Below are positions 58,285 through 64,000 of a stretch of 64,000 bases of DNA, piece after piece. The stretch covers positions 1,860,001 through 1,924,000 of the forward strand of contig CP098528.1 in NCBI GenBank assembly GCA_030440445.1. The letters are read 5' to 3'. Origin of the DNA: Halomonas sp. KG2 (GTDB lineage: Bacteria > Pseudomonadota > Gammaproteobacteria > Pseudomonadales > Halomonadaceae). The notes below the pieces were generated by a model. That model worked only from the letters and a program-made list of their open reading frames with translations. It made no database searches and was not told the DNA's origin. The first letter of the stretch is position 1. Each line of letters begins with the position of its first letter. Position numbers and translations under genes: made by a program.

Positions 58285-58773
58285 ATGATTAGGAAAGCAT
58301 TGAAACGTGATTGTTTAGATCTAGCAGCGTTGTCACTTCAAGTTTGGTTGCACACATATGCGGTGAAAGGTGTTCGTTCTCAAATATCAAAATATGCCTT
58401 GTCTACTTTCAATGAGGAATATTTTGCTAAGTTACTCAAAAGAGAATGTATTGATGTTAGAGTTTTTGAAGAGGATTCGCACCTTATTGGTTTTATTGTT
58501 GCTGATTTGAATTCAGAGCTTGAAGATGTTTCAGGCTATGAAATTGTAACGCTATATGTATCACAACATTTTCATGGCAAAGGTGTTGGTCGCCAACTCC
58601 TAAGAGAAATAGAAAGTGCTCATGGGCTCCCTTTTTGGTTATCCACTTGGGTTAATAATCATGACGCAATTGGGTTTTATGATAAATTAGGTTTTAACAT
58701 CGTTGGTGAGCTCAATTTCAACCTAGAGGGGGAGTTGCACCGTAACCATGTGTTTGCGTACGCCGGCACATAA
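58285..58773 (+). CDS. GNAT-family N-acetyltransferase (second cassette gene)
   Basis: 162 residues. The opening I-R-K-A-L-K-R-D-C-L-D-L-A-A-L-S is typical of this family. The CoA loop is H-G-K-G-V-G-R-Q-L-L near residues 96-105, and the end has N-H-D-A-I-G-F-Y-D-K-L-G-F, as in RimI-like members. AAGGAG lies upstream of the ATG. It is only distantly similar to the preceding GNAT in visible sequence, so recent duplication is unlikely. An attC-like repeat begins at its stop codon. Confidence 0.87.
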   Translation: MIRKALKRDCLDLAALSLQVWLHTYAVKGVRSQISKYALSTFNEEYFAKLLKRECIDVRVFEEDSHLIGFIVADLNSELEDVSGYEIVTLYVSQHFHGKGVGRQLLREIESAHGLPFWLSTWVNNHDAIGFYDKLGFNIVGELNFNLEGELHRNHVFAYAGT

Positions 58774-58866
58774 TAAAGTGTTTGTGAACGATTTCTCAAT
58801 GCTTATCAGGTTCGCTTCGCTTACATTTTGGAAAGCATTTCGTCGCGCCTTAAAATGGCGTTAGCT
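58771..58866 (+). repeat. attC-like site after the second GNAT gene
   Basis: From the GNAT stop to about 58866 the sequence forms an imperfect inverted repeat: AATGCTT at 58798-58804 pairs with AAGCATT at 58833-58839, with further scattered pairing outward. The right end CCTTAAAATGGCGTTAG closely follows the usual end of Vibrio-type attC sites (CCTTAA then GGCGTTA), giving a core GTTAGCT at 58860-58866. Recombination would be expected between G and TT. The next coding start follows 24 bases later. Confidence 0.5.
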
Positions 58867-58890
58867 TCTCCCGTAGCCGAAGGAGGAGGG

Positions 58891-59100
58891 ATGTATGAAG
58901 GTGAAACCGCAAGCTTTTATCGAGATGAATGGACTAAAACTCTCTCCATGCTGAAAGCATATACCTGCCCAGTTGCCAGGAGTATCGAGGAAGCATTGGT
59001 TCTGATAATGCTTGTTGGCGATACTGTTGGTATGGTCGAAATGGGGATCGAAAGCACGCGTGATGTATTTCGAGCGTTGGCCCGCAAAACCAGAAATTAG
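58891..59100 (+). CDS. Small protein of unknown function
   Basis: 69 residues from the ATG at 58891, which has the strong site GGAGGAGGG directly upstream. A longer in-frame start at 58828 lies inside the attC-like repeat and was rejected. It is soluble, with a helical second half (R-S-I-E-E-A-L-V-L-I-M-L), and has no recognised motif. It is followed ten bases later by the YdeI/OmpD-associated-type gene, so the two form a two-gene unit. Confidence 0.55.
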   Translation: MYEGETASFYRDEWTKTLSMLKAYTCPVARSIEEALVLIMLVGDTVGMVEMGIESTRDVFRALARKTRN

Positions 59101-59110
59101 GTGATTGAAT

Positions 59111-59425
59111 ATGAAGCCAAAACTTTCCGGAGGTCTAGTGCATGAATTACCCGTTGATTTGGCCGTAGCATTAACTGAAAAAGGCCTCATTAATACTTGG
59201 GAAGCCTTATCGGCAATTGGCCGTAATGAATTTATTTGTTGGGTTGAAGACGCCAAACAAGAGAAAACTAGAGTAAAACGGATAGCTCGAGCTACTGAAG
59301 AGCTTCTAGAAGGAAAAAAAAGACCTTGCTGCTGGGTAGGGTGTATACATCGAACTGACAAGAAACCTAGTAAATGGCAACAGGATGTTTTGATAGATAA
59401 AAAGAAAAAGCCAGGAGAGAAATGA
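59111..59425 (+). CDS. YdeI/OmpD-associated family protein
   Basis: 104 residues. The segment W-E-A-L-S-A-I-G-R-N-E-F-I-C-W-V followed by A-K-Q-E-K-T-R-V-K-R-I-A-R-A-T-E-E-L-L matches the conserved core of the bacteriocin-protection/YdeI or OmpD-associated family. Full members often carry an extra N-terminal domain missing here. A cysteine pair (P-C-C-W-V-G-C) near residue 77 is unusual. The ATG at 59111 is preferred over an upstream TTG. Family members are reported on integron cassettes and islands. Confidence 0.7.
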   Translation: MKPKLSGGLVHELPVDLAVALTEKGLINTWEALSAIGRNEFICWVEDAKQEKTRVKRIARATEELLEGKKRPCCWVGCIHRTDKKPSKWQQDVLIDKKKKPGEK

Positions 59426-59520
59426 AATAAATAACAAATGGTCATATGCGACTCAGCGGCATACTCTCCTTTGTACTTTTTCTTCTCTCACCGCTGCGCA
59501 ACACAGCAAGGCGTTTTATA
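59426..59520 (+). repeat. attC-like site before the first methyltransferase gene
   Basis: Starting directly after the preceding stop, an ATAACAAATGG left end is followed by CAGCGG at 59454-59459, which pairs with CCGCTG at 59491-59496. The outer arms continue the pairing loosely to a right end AAGGCGTTTTATA. The left end is a common attC beginning. The core-like G-TTTTATA at 59513-59520 departs from the GTTRRRY consensus. Its first bases are nonetheless complementary to the sequence at the end of the next gene, as cassette biology predicts. Confidence 0.5.
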
Positions 59521-59547
59521 TATTTTTGTATGGAAAGTCAGAGAAAT

Positions 59548-60144
59548 ATGGATAAAAATGCTGAAATCTGGCGTCATTACTACGGAAAGGCACTATCTCG
59601 CCCACATTTAAAACGCACCGAGTTTGCTGTTCGGTTCAATGAATCAAATCTTAAAGTAGCCACTGATTGTGGCTGTGGCACAGGGAGTGATATTCAGTAT
59701 TTAGAGCAGCAGGGTTTTCAAGTGCATGGCTTTGACATTAATTTTGACTCAGTTGCTATTTGTAGAGATAGGTTTGGGGCAAGCTCATTAGTCAAAATTT
59801 CAGAGTCTTCGTTTGAGTCCTTCGACTATCCTAAGTCTGGCGTAGTTGTCGCTAATTCAAGCTTGTTCTTCGCAGACCCAGATCAATTTGAAACGACTTG
59901 GAGAAATATTAAGTCATCAATTGAAGTCGGTGGGGTATTTGCAGGCGACTTTATGGGTGTCAACGACAGTTGGGCTAAAAATTATCGTAGTCCAATTACC
60001 TCTTTATCCGAATCTGAGACAAAGAGGTTGTTCACTGAGTTTGAAATAGTCAGATTCTATGAACGTGACGAAAAAGCTAAAACTGCATTGGGTAGAATGA
60101 AGCATTGGCACATCTATTCTGTTGTCGCGGTGAAACGTATATAA
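59548..60144 (+). CDS. SAM-dependent methyltransferase
   Basis: 198 residues from the ATG at 59548. Longer in-frame starts fall in the attC-like repeat. The class I motif I is T-D-C-G-C-G-T-G-S-D near residues 40-49, then V-H-G-F-D-I-N-F near 61 and a motif around V-V-V-A-N-S-S-L-F-F. It resembles the tellurite-resistance-TehB/UbiE-like small methyltransferases, but the substrate is unknown. It is AT-rich, and its stop lies inside the left end of the next attC-like site. Confidence 0.85.
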   Translation: MDKNAEIWRHYYGKALSRPHLKRTEFAVRFNESNLKVATDCGCGTGSDIQYLEQQGFQVHGFDINFDSVAICRDRFGASSLVKISESSFESFDYPKSGVVVANSSLFFADPDQFETTWRNIKSSIEVGGVFAGDFMGVNDSWAKNYRSPITSLSESETKRLFTEFEIVRFYERDEKAKTALGRMKHWHIYSVVAVKRI

Positions 60145-60251
60145 AAAGCATTTAAGACAGATTCGCAACGTTCGACATTTTGACTTTAATGTTTACACCT
60201 CAGCGATTTTGGTAGAATGGCAGCGTTTCTCACTACTTAACGCGGCGTCAT
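60138..60251 (+). repeat. Vibrio-type attC-like site
   Basis: The left arm TTTAAGACAGATTCGCAACG (60151-60170) and the right arm ending CAGCGTTTCTCACTACTTAA then CGCGGCGT (60221-60248) reproduce the arrangement I know from Vibrio chromosomal-integron repeats, TTTAAGA...GATTC.CAACG...GCTCACC.CTTAACGCGGCGTTA. The arms pair through TTAAG and AACG blocks. The core reads GTCATGC in place of GTTRRRY, so the site may be damaged. TATATAAAA at its left border (60138-60146) is complementary to the start of the same cassette (TTTTATATA from 59514). Confidence 0.7.
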
Positions 60252-60254
60252 GCT

Positions 60255-60758
60255 ATGAAATATCAAAAACTGCACATAATTGGTGGCCCGGGAAGCGGAA
60301 AGTCATATATTGCTAGGAAGCTTTCAGAGAAATATGGCCTGCCTCAACACGATTTAGATGACATATTTTGGGATCGAAACCATACGGATTACATCAGGTC
60401 TGGCGACGAGGTACGGCAAAGAAACTTAGAGTCCATCCTGTCGAATGACACCTGGATAATTGAAGGGGTTTACTATAAATGGCTAGAGAAGTCCTTTGAA
60501 GGCGCCGATAAGATAATTGTCCTCAATACGCCAGTGTTGCTGAGGCAATGGAGGATACTGCGGCGCTATTTGGGCTACAAGCTTTCACGCAGCCGCGAAA
60601 AAAACGAAACGTTTGCAAATCTTATTGAACTGATGTCTTGGAACCAAAAGTACGACCGAGACAATCTGGTACGATTTTATGCGTTTTCGAAAGCTCAGGC
60701 TGATAAAATAATAGTTTGCAGCAGCTTCTCTGAGGTAGAGCGAGCAGTTAATGGCTGA
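60255..60758 (+). CDS. P-loop nucleotide kinase-like protein (topology-modulation/FlaR type)
   Basis: 167 residues. Walker A is G-G-P-G-S-G-K-S at residues 10-17, followed by L-P-Q-H-D-L-D-D-I-F-W and W-I-I-E-G-V-Y as in the adenylate-kinase-related FlaR/DNA-topology-modulation proteins. A short lid-like helix with R-R-Y-L-G-Y-K-L-S-R-S-R-E lies in the second half. The actual substrate of these proteins is not established. The ATG is only four bases after the end of the Vibrio-type attC-like site, as is common for cassette genes. Confidence 0.82.
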   Translation: MKYQKLHIIGGPGSGKSYIARKLSEKYGLPQHDLDDIFWDRNHTDYIRSGDEVRQRNLESILSNDTWIIEGVYYKWLEKSFEGADKIIVLNTPVLLRQWRILRRYLGYKLSRSREKNETFANLIELMSWNQKYDRDNLVRFYAFSKAQADKIIVCSSFSEVERAVNG

Positions 60759-60785
60759 ATGCCAATGTTAGAATGATTCAGGCAG

Positions 60786-60864
60786 ATAACTCGCTGAGTA
60801 ATTAAATTAGGATGATAGGCGATGGAGACGGTTCGAAATCTGTTTTTCTCCCGTCTCGTTAGGC
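60786..60864 (+). repeat. Possible attC or hairpin ending in GTTAGGC
   Basis: GAGACGG (60827-60833) pairs with CCGTCTC (60851-60857), followed at once by GTTAGGC (60858-60864), a perfect GTTRRRY core. The left part of an attC is not clear, so the site may be divergent. The GTTAGGC matters because the same cassette's far end carries its complement GCCTAAC at 61659-61665. Confidence 0.4.
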
Positions 60865-60890
60865 GAAAAAATATACTGTATAGGCATAAA

Positions 60891-61664
60891 ATGGATTATT
60901 TGAGCATAAATAAAGAGGCATGGGACAAAAGAACCAAAGTACACGTTGAATCGTCATTCTACGATGTTGAGTCATTCAAAAATGGTAAATGCTCGTTAAA
61001 CCCAGTAGAGCTAAAACAGGTTGGAAATGTAGAGGGAAAATCTTTATTACATCTACAGTGCCATTTTGGTCAAGATACCCTGTCTTGGGCTCGTTTAGGT
61101 GCAGAAGTCACGGGTGTAGATTTGTCTGCTGATGCAATCGAACAGGCAAACTTACTGAAGCAGTCTTTAGGCGTAAAAGCAAATTTTATTGAAAGTGATG
61201 TTATTCAATTTGGTCGTGAAAATACACAGAAATTCGATATCGTATTTACTTCATACGGAGTTCTGTGCTGGCTATCCAATTTAGCGGATTGGGCAAAAAT
61301 AATCGCTAAGTCATTAAAGGCTGGTGGCGAACTCCATCTGATTGAGTTTCATGCTTTTAACGACTTGTTGTCAGGTTACTCGTACTTCTCTAGCAATGCC
61401 CCAGATGTTGAAGAGGAAGGTACTTATACCGAAAACTGCGATGGCACTAAATCGACTGTGGTAACTTGGTCCCATTCAATGAGTGAGGTTATAAGCGCTT
61501 TAATTGGTGCAGGGTTAGCTATAGAGTCTTTCTCTGAACATCCCTATAGCCCTTATAATTGCTTTGATGGTTTAGAGTTGGTGCCAGATTTAGGGTATCA
61601 AATGTTATATAAGGGACAACAGGTTCCATTGTTGTACGCAATTAAAGCACGAAAAATCGCCTAA
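60891..61664 (+). CDS. SAM-dependent methyltransferase
   Basis: 257 residues from the ATG at 60891 (M-D-Y-L-S-I-N-K-E-A-W-D-K). An upstream in-frame ATG lies in the preceding repeat. Motif I is L-H-L-Q-C-H-F-G-Q-D near residues 55-64, then V-T-G-V-D-L-S-A near 76 and I-V-F-T-S-Y-G-V near 121. It is the broader, TehB-like type with a C-terminal half that may form the substrate pocket (H-P-Y-S-P-Y-N near 221). The substrate is unknown. The stop codon lies within GCCTAAC, a perfect attC left-end core. Confidence 0.88.
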   Translation: MDYLSINKEAWDKRTKVHVESSFYDVESFKNGKCSLNPVELKQVGNVEGKSLLHLQCHFGQDTLSWARLGAEVTGVDLSADAIEQANLLKQSLGVKANFIESDVIQFGRENTQKFDIVFTSYGVLCWLSNLADWAKIIAKSLKAGGELHLIEFHAFNDLLSGYSYFSSNAPDVEEEGTYTENCDGTKSTVVTWSHSMSEVISALIGAGLAIESFSEHPYSPYNCFDGLELVPDLGYQMLYKGQQVPLLYAIKARKIA

Positions 61665-61700
61665 CATGCTGCTCGAAAGCTATTATGTGATTTTCTCGGT
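61659..61700 (+). repeat. Left end of a possible truncated attC (GCCTAAC)
   Basis: GCCTAAC at 61659-61665 matches the left-end core RYYYAAC and includes the methyltransferase stop. No matching right arm with GTTRRRY was found downstream in the 200 bases before the next, oppositely oriented gene. This cassette therefore appears to lack the rest of its attC and may mark the end of the array. Confidence 0.4.
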
Positions 61701-61867
61701 TTAGTGTGTACCTTGGGCTAGTTCAGGCGAGGCGAAAAAATCCAGCATACAAGAAGTAGAAGAAGACACTGTTTGACGGGCATCATTGATGCTTACATGA
61801 ACACGTAAGCATCAACCAAGTAATACTAAGCGTTGTCTAACCGTTACTCAGGGAATGATTAGGGCGC
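61665..61867. other. Gap between the last cassette-like gene and the FGE-like pair
   Basis: About 200 bases. ATGCTTACATGAACACGTAAGCAT around 61788-61811 (arms ATGCTTAC and GTAAGCAT) is a near-perfect hairpin that may terminate the convergent transcripts. No gene is seen. Confidence 0.45.
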
Positions 61868-62410
61868 TCAGTTATTGCCCCGCTTCAGCGCCTCTGCGTC
61901 GATTTCCAGGAAAGCCTGCTCGGAAGACTCATGTTGCCCAGTCGACTCAAAAGTCTTCAATAGTGACCACTCATAAAGTGGGGCACCGGGGTGTTGGCTG
62001 AATTGTTGGATACCGTAAACCTCGAACGTAAAAGGCCCAGGCCCAAACAAATCCCTATTCTCAGTATGCTTTTTGGCGACCACTAGAAAAACGCTATTAT
62101 CGGACTCGAAAAGGCGGTTGTCCCGAATCGTTATGGCGCCGGAGAAAATACGATGATCTAGCCAAGTGAATGTATCTCGATTGGCTGCTGGTATAATGCT
62201 GAGCTCGCCGTTAGGCAAGCGAATGAAGAAGGTCAGCGAATTATTACTATATGACATGTTTCTGTCATATATCGAGGCAATGACATAATCCTCCATACCG
62301 TTTCTGTTGAGATCAATACGGTTTACGCCATCGGTTAACTCAAGCTGAGAAAACGCCATGGCATTAGTGCTAAAAAAGTAAACCAGCAGGAAGAATAGGT
62401 GCTTACTCAT
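61868..62410 (-). CDS. Exported protein of unknown function, partner of the FGE-like gene
   Basis: 180 residues with a signal peptide (hydrophobic F-F-L-L-V-Y-F-F, cleavage near A-M-A-F). The mature part is mainly beta-type by composition, with D-L-N-R-N-G-M-E-D-Y-V, a stretch that resembles the calcium-binding or FG-GAP-like loop D-x-N-x-N-G. I do not recognise a family. It overlaps the upstream FGE-like gene by eight bases, so the two exported products are made together. Confidence 0.65.
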   Translation of the reverse strand: MSKHLFFLLVYFFSTNAMAFSQLELTDGVNRIDLNRNGMEDYVIASIYDRNMSYSNNSLTFFIRLPNGELSIIPAANRDTFTWLDHRIFSGAITIRDNRLFESDNSVFLVVAKKHTENRDLFGPGPFTFEVYGIQQFSQHPGAPLYEWSLLKTFESTGQHESSEQAFLEIDAEALKRGNN

Positions 62411-63269
62411 CGACCGCTCTTATTAACCGGAAACCGATATCGGGCATTCCAAACCCCGGAGAATGTACATCACAACTTGATAGCACGTTAGTGACGGCTT
62501 GTTGATAACTGCCGCCACAAAAATAATACATGGGGATTCCCTTAGCGTAATGGTTTCTTTCATCAATCCATTCCGCTGCGTTACCGCTCATATCGTAAAG
62601 ATCCAATGTATTGGGAAGCTTAGAGCCTACGGGCAACGTACCCGATACGGTGCCATCTTCAGAGGGGAAGTTGGCGACTGCTTCTGGTTGTGGACTGCCT
62701 GAATGAGGGTAGCCATAGGAACCGTCTGCAATACCTTCATGGCCACCTCTAGCTGCGACATGCCATGCAACCATATCAGGTAAACGGTACCCCGATGCTT
62801 TAGGCTCCCTTCTTATGTCGGAGCTATCATCGATTTCCGGTATGGCTTTAAGCGGCGCCCCCTCGGTGTCTAGGTAGTAGGGAGTCAGCCCTTGGTATTC
62901 GCTTAGGGCATTGGCAAACAAAATGGTATCCCACCAGGTGACATTAACGGCAGGGTGCTGGCCGCTACTCTGGTTGTCTGACCGACAGCCGTCAATTGTG
63001 GCGCCATCACAGGCGTCGCCCAATGAATAACCATGCTGGAATGCCCAGGACTGCACTTCCTGATAGAGCTGGTACGGTACTTCCGTTTTCATTATCAAAA
63101 ATGACGGGGTAGAAAGATTGGCATTGCCAGCATAATCTTGGTCGCCGAAAACTGTGCCGACGTAAAAGCTTCCACCCTCTACTTTAGCCTCGCCTGGCAA
63201 ATGAAAACTACTCTGCGCAAACACAGGCGTGCAAAAAAGAAAACACAAAATTCCAGCGACATTTTTCAA
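62403..63269 (-). CDS. Secreted SUMF1/FGE-sulfatase-domain protein
   Basis: 288 residues with a signal peptide ending F-A-Q-S. The formylglycine-generating-enzyme-like fold runs through the rest. Visible stretches are E-G-G-S-F-Y-V-G-T, H-P-A-V-N-V-T-W-W-D near residue 105, G-Y-R-L-P near residue 155, G-N-A-A-E-W near residue 230, G-G-S-Y and the terminal G-F-R-L-I-R. The usual T-E-A-E-W-E after G-Y-R-L-P is D-M-V-A-W-H. The cysteine pair of true formylglycine-generating enzymes was not found in its normal place. It may bind a ligand or peptide rather than act on sulfatases. No sulfatase is in the window. Confidence 0.8.
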   Translation of the reverse strand: MKNVAGILCFLFCTPVFAQSSFHLPGEAKVEGGSFYVGTVFGDQDYAGNANLSTPSFLIMKTEVPYQLYQEVQSWAFQHGYSLGDACDGATIDGCRSDNQSSGQHPAVNVTWWDTILFANALSEYQGLTPYYLDTEGAPLKAIPEIDDSSDIRREPKASGYRLPDMVAWHVAARGGHEGIADGSYGYPHSGSPQPEAVANFPSEDGTVSGTLPVGSKLPNTLDLYDMSGNAAEWIDERNHYAKGIPMYYFCGGSYQQAVTNVLSSCDVHSPGFGMPDIGFRLIRAVDE

Positions 63270-63441
63270 AATCTAAAGCCTCAGGTCTACTAGCACTTAA
63301 TTATTTTTTGGAAAAATATAAATTTTTCGATTTTTACGTTACGCTCATTGTAGTTAATAATCTGCTTTAAAAGCTATCGCTAATTCATGGCGGAAGCAGA
63401 CCTTTCGTCGCATTGTGGACTAGTCTTTGGGGAAGTAGAAA
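63270..63441. other. AT-rich gap upstream of the FGE-like gene
   Basis: Strongly AT-rich (63298-63360 is mostly A/T) and likely to contain the promoter of the leftward FGE-like operon. No gene or clear repeat was seen. Confidence 0.4.
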
Positions 63442-63636
63442 ATGGTATCTCTGACCAAGGCCTCGCTGCTGAGCAGAACAGCGACCGACCTGACATTATC
63501 GGTGGCGTTGACAACAATTGATGCGGAGAATGCCGCCGACGCAGCCTATGCAGGCGTTCGCACCGTTACCTTCAAAGTAAAAGCGGTCAAGGAAAGTAAG
63601 GAGCAAGGCGTTACTTATCTTGGTTGGAGCAGCTAA
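63442..63636 (+). CDS. Possible small protein, unknown
   Basis: 64 codons from an ATG with GGGGAAGT a few bases upstream. The composition is ordinary for a protein (A-E-N-A-A-D-A-A-Y-A-G-V-R-T-V-T-F-K-V-K). No family is recognised. It is 18 bases before the DUF4336 gene and could be a leader gene or chance frame. Confidence 0.35.
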   Translation: MVSLTKASLLSRTATDLTLSVALTTIDAENAADAAYAGVRTVTFKVKAVKESKEQGVTYLGWSS

Positions 63637-63654
63637 AGATGCAGGAGTAAGGCA

Positions 63655-64000
63655 ATGGAAACATATAAGCCTATACAGGTTCTCAAACCTGTTGCCAAAG
63701 ATATTTGGATTGTGGATGGCCCACTCATAAAGTTTAAAGGGGTAAGCTTTCCTACTAGGATGACGATTGTTCGGTTATCTTCTGAGGCATTATTTATACA
63801 TTCTCCGGTCGAGCTTACTCAGCACTTGAAAGAAGAAATTGAAAAGCTAGGAGAAGTTAAACATCTCGTGTCTCCCAACAGAATTCACTACTGGTGGATT
63901 GGTGAATGGAAAGCACTATATCCAAACGCAATATCCTGGGCATCTCCTGATTCTCGGGACGCTGCGCGAAAAGCTGGTTGGGAATTTGATAAGGATCTTT
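63655..64000 (+). CDS. DUF4336-domain protein (partial, cut by window end)
   Basis: The first 115 codons are present. The opening V-A-K-D-I-W-I-V-D-G-P, then T-R-M-T-I-V-R-L, the S-P-V-E-L-T stretch and V-S-P-N-R-I-H-Y match DUF4336, a metallo-beta-lactamase-fold-like family of unknown role. The ATG at 63655 follows AGGAGTAAGG. The rest lies beyond the window. Confidence 0.8.
   Translation, partial: METYKPIQVLKPVAKDIWIVDGPLIKFKGVSFPTRMTIVRLSSEALFIHSPVELTQHLKEEIEKLGEVKHLVSPNRIHYWWIGEWKALYPNAISWASPDSRDAARKAGWEFDKDL

Noticed and set aside
58828..58890. Longer start for the small gene at 58891
   Set aside because: The extension lies in the attC-like repeat and lacks a ribosome site, while the inner ATG has a near-ideal one.

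Overview
This window looks like part of a gammaproteobacterial chromosome, most likely Halomonas or a close relative (Halomonadaceae). The evidence is gene content and order. proA-nadD-rsfS-rlmH-mrdA-rodA-mltB-rlpA-dacA-ybeD-lipB-lipA, topA with a DUF6586 gene, mfd-gap-nqrABCDEF-nqrM-sthA and holA-lptE-leuS all follow pseudomonad-like order. A sodium-pumping NADH dehydrogenase and many acidic proteins fit a marine or halophilic lifestyle. No rRNA, tRNA, CRISPR array, transposase or integrase was seen.

Layout. 0-7 kb: a leftward peptide-type ABC importer (binding protein, two permeases, two ATPases) followed by a LysR regulator and the first codons of a probable PepQ-like dipeptidase. 7-14 kb: a glutaredoxin-like protein, mpl-ubiX-LysE exporter, a DedA/PAP2 fusion and two overlapping genes for membrane proteins with degenerate GGDEF-like tails. 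14-25.6 kb: a rightward block for proline and NAD synthesis, ribosome maturation and silencing, the elongasome (PBP2, RodA), septal and lytic wall enzymes, and lipoate synthesis (lipB, with lipA convergent). 25.8-29.6 kb: a CbbR-like LysR regulator divergent from a DUF3141 alpha/beta-hydrolase with a PhaC-like Cys-Asp-His set. 29.9-41.3 kb: topA, two small proteins, an Lpp/OprI-type lipoprotein between two L,D-transpeptidase genes, mfd and a long-form GAPDH. 41.6-49.5 kb: the Na+-NQR operon, its maturation factor and transhydrogenase. 49.6-57.2 kb: a C39-peptidase lipoprotein with a PA2779-type partner, holA-lptE-leuS, a zinc-ribbon protein and an unassigned permease.

57.2-64 kb is different. 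It is visibly AT-richer, and between 57.7 and 61.7 kb it carries a run of short same-strand genes: two GNATs, a small unknown, a YdeI/OmpD-associated-type protein, two methyltransferases and a P-loop kinase. They are separated by imperfect inverted repeats resembling integron attC sites, one of them close to the Vibrio-type repeat. Two cassettes show the expected complementarity between their first bases and the start of their own attC. With no integrase in view, this is best read as an integron cassette cluster lacking an integrase (CALIN). It is followed by an SUMF1/FGE-like secreted protein with a small partner, a doubtful small ORF and a truncated DUF4336 gene.

The other strongest points are the Lpp-type protein with a C-terminal lysine between two candidate attachment enzymes, a periplasm-facing C39 peptidase next to a small exported membrane protein, and an inverted repeat plus four 13-bp tandem repeats between lipB and lipA.
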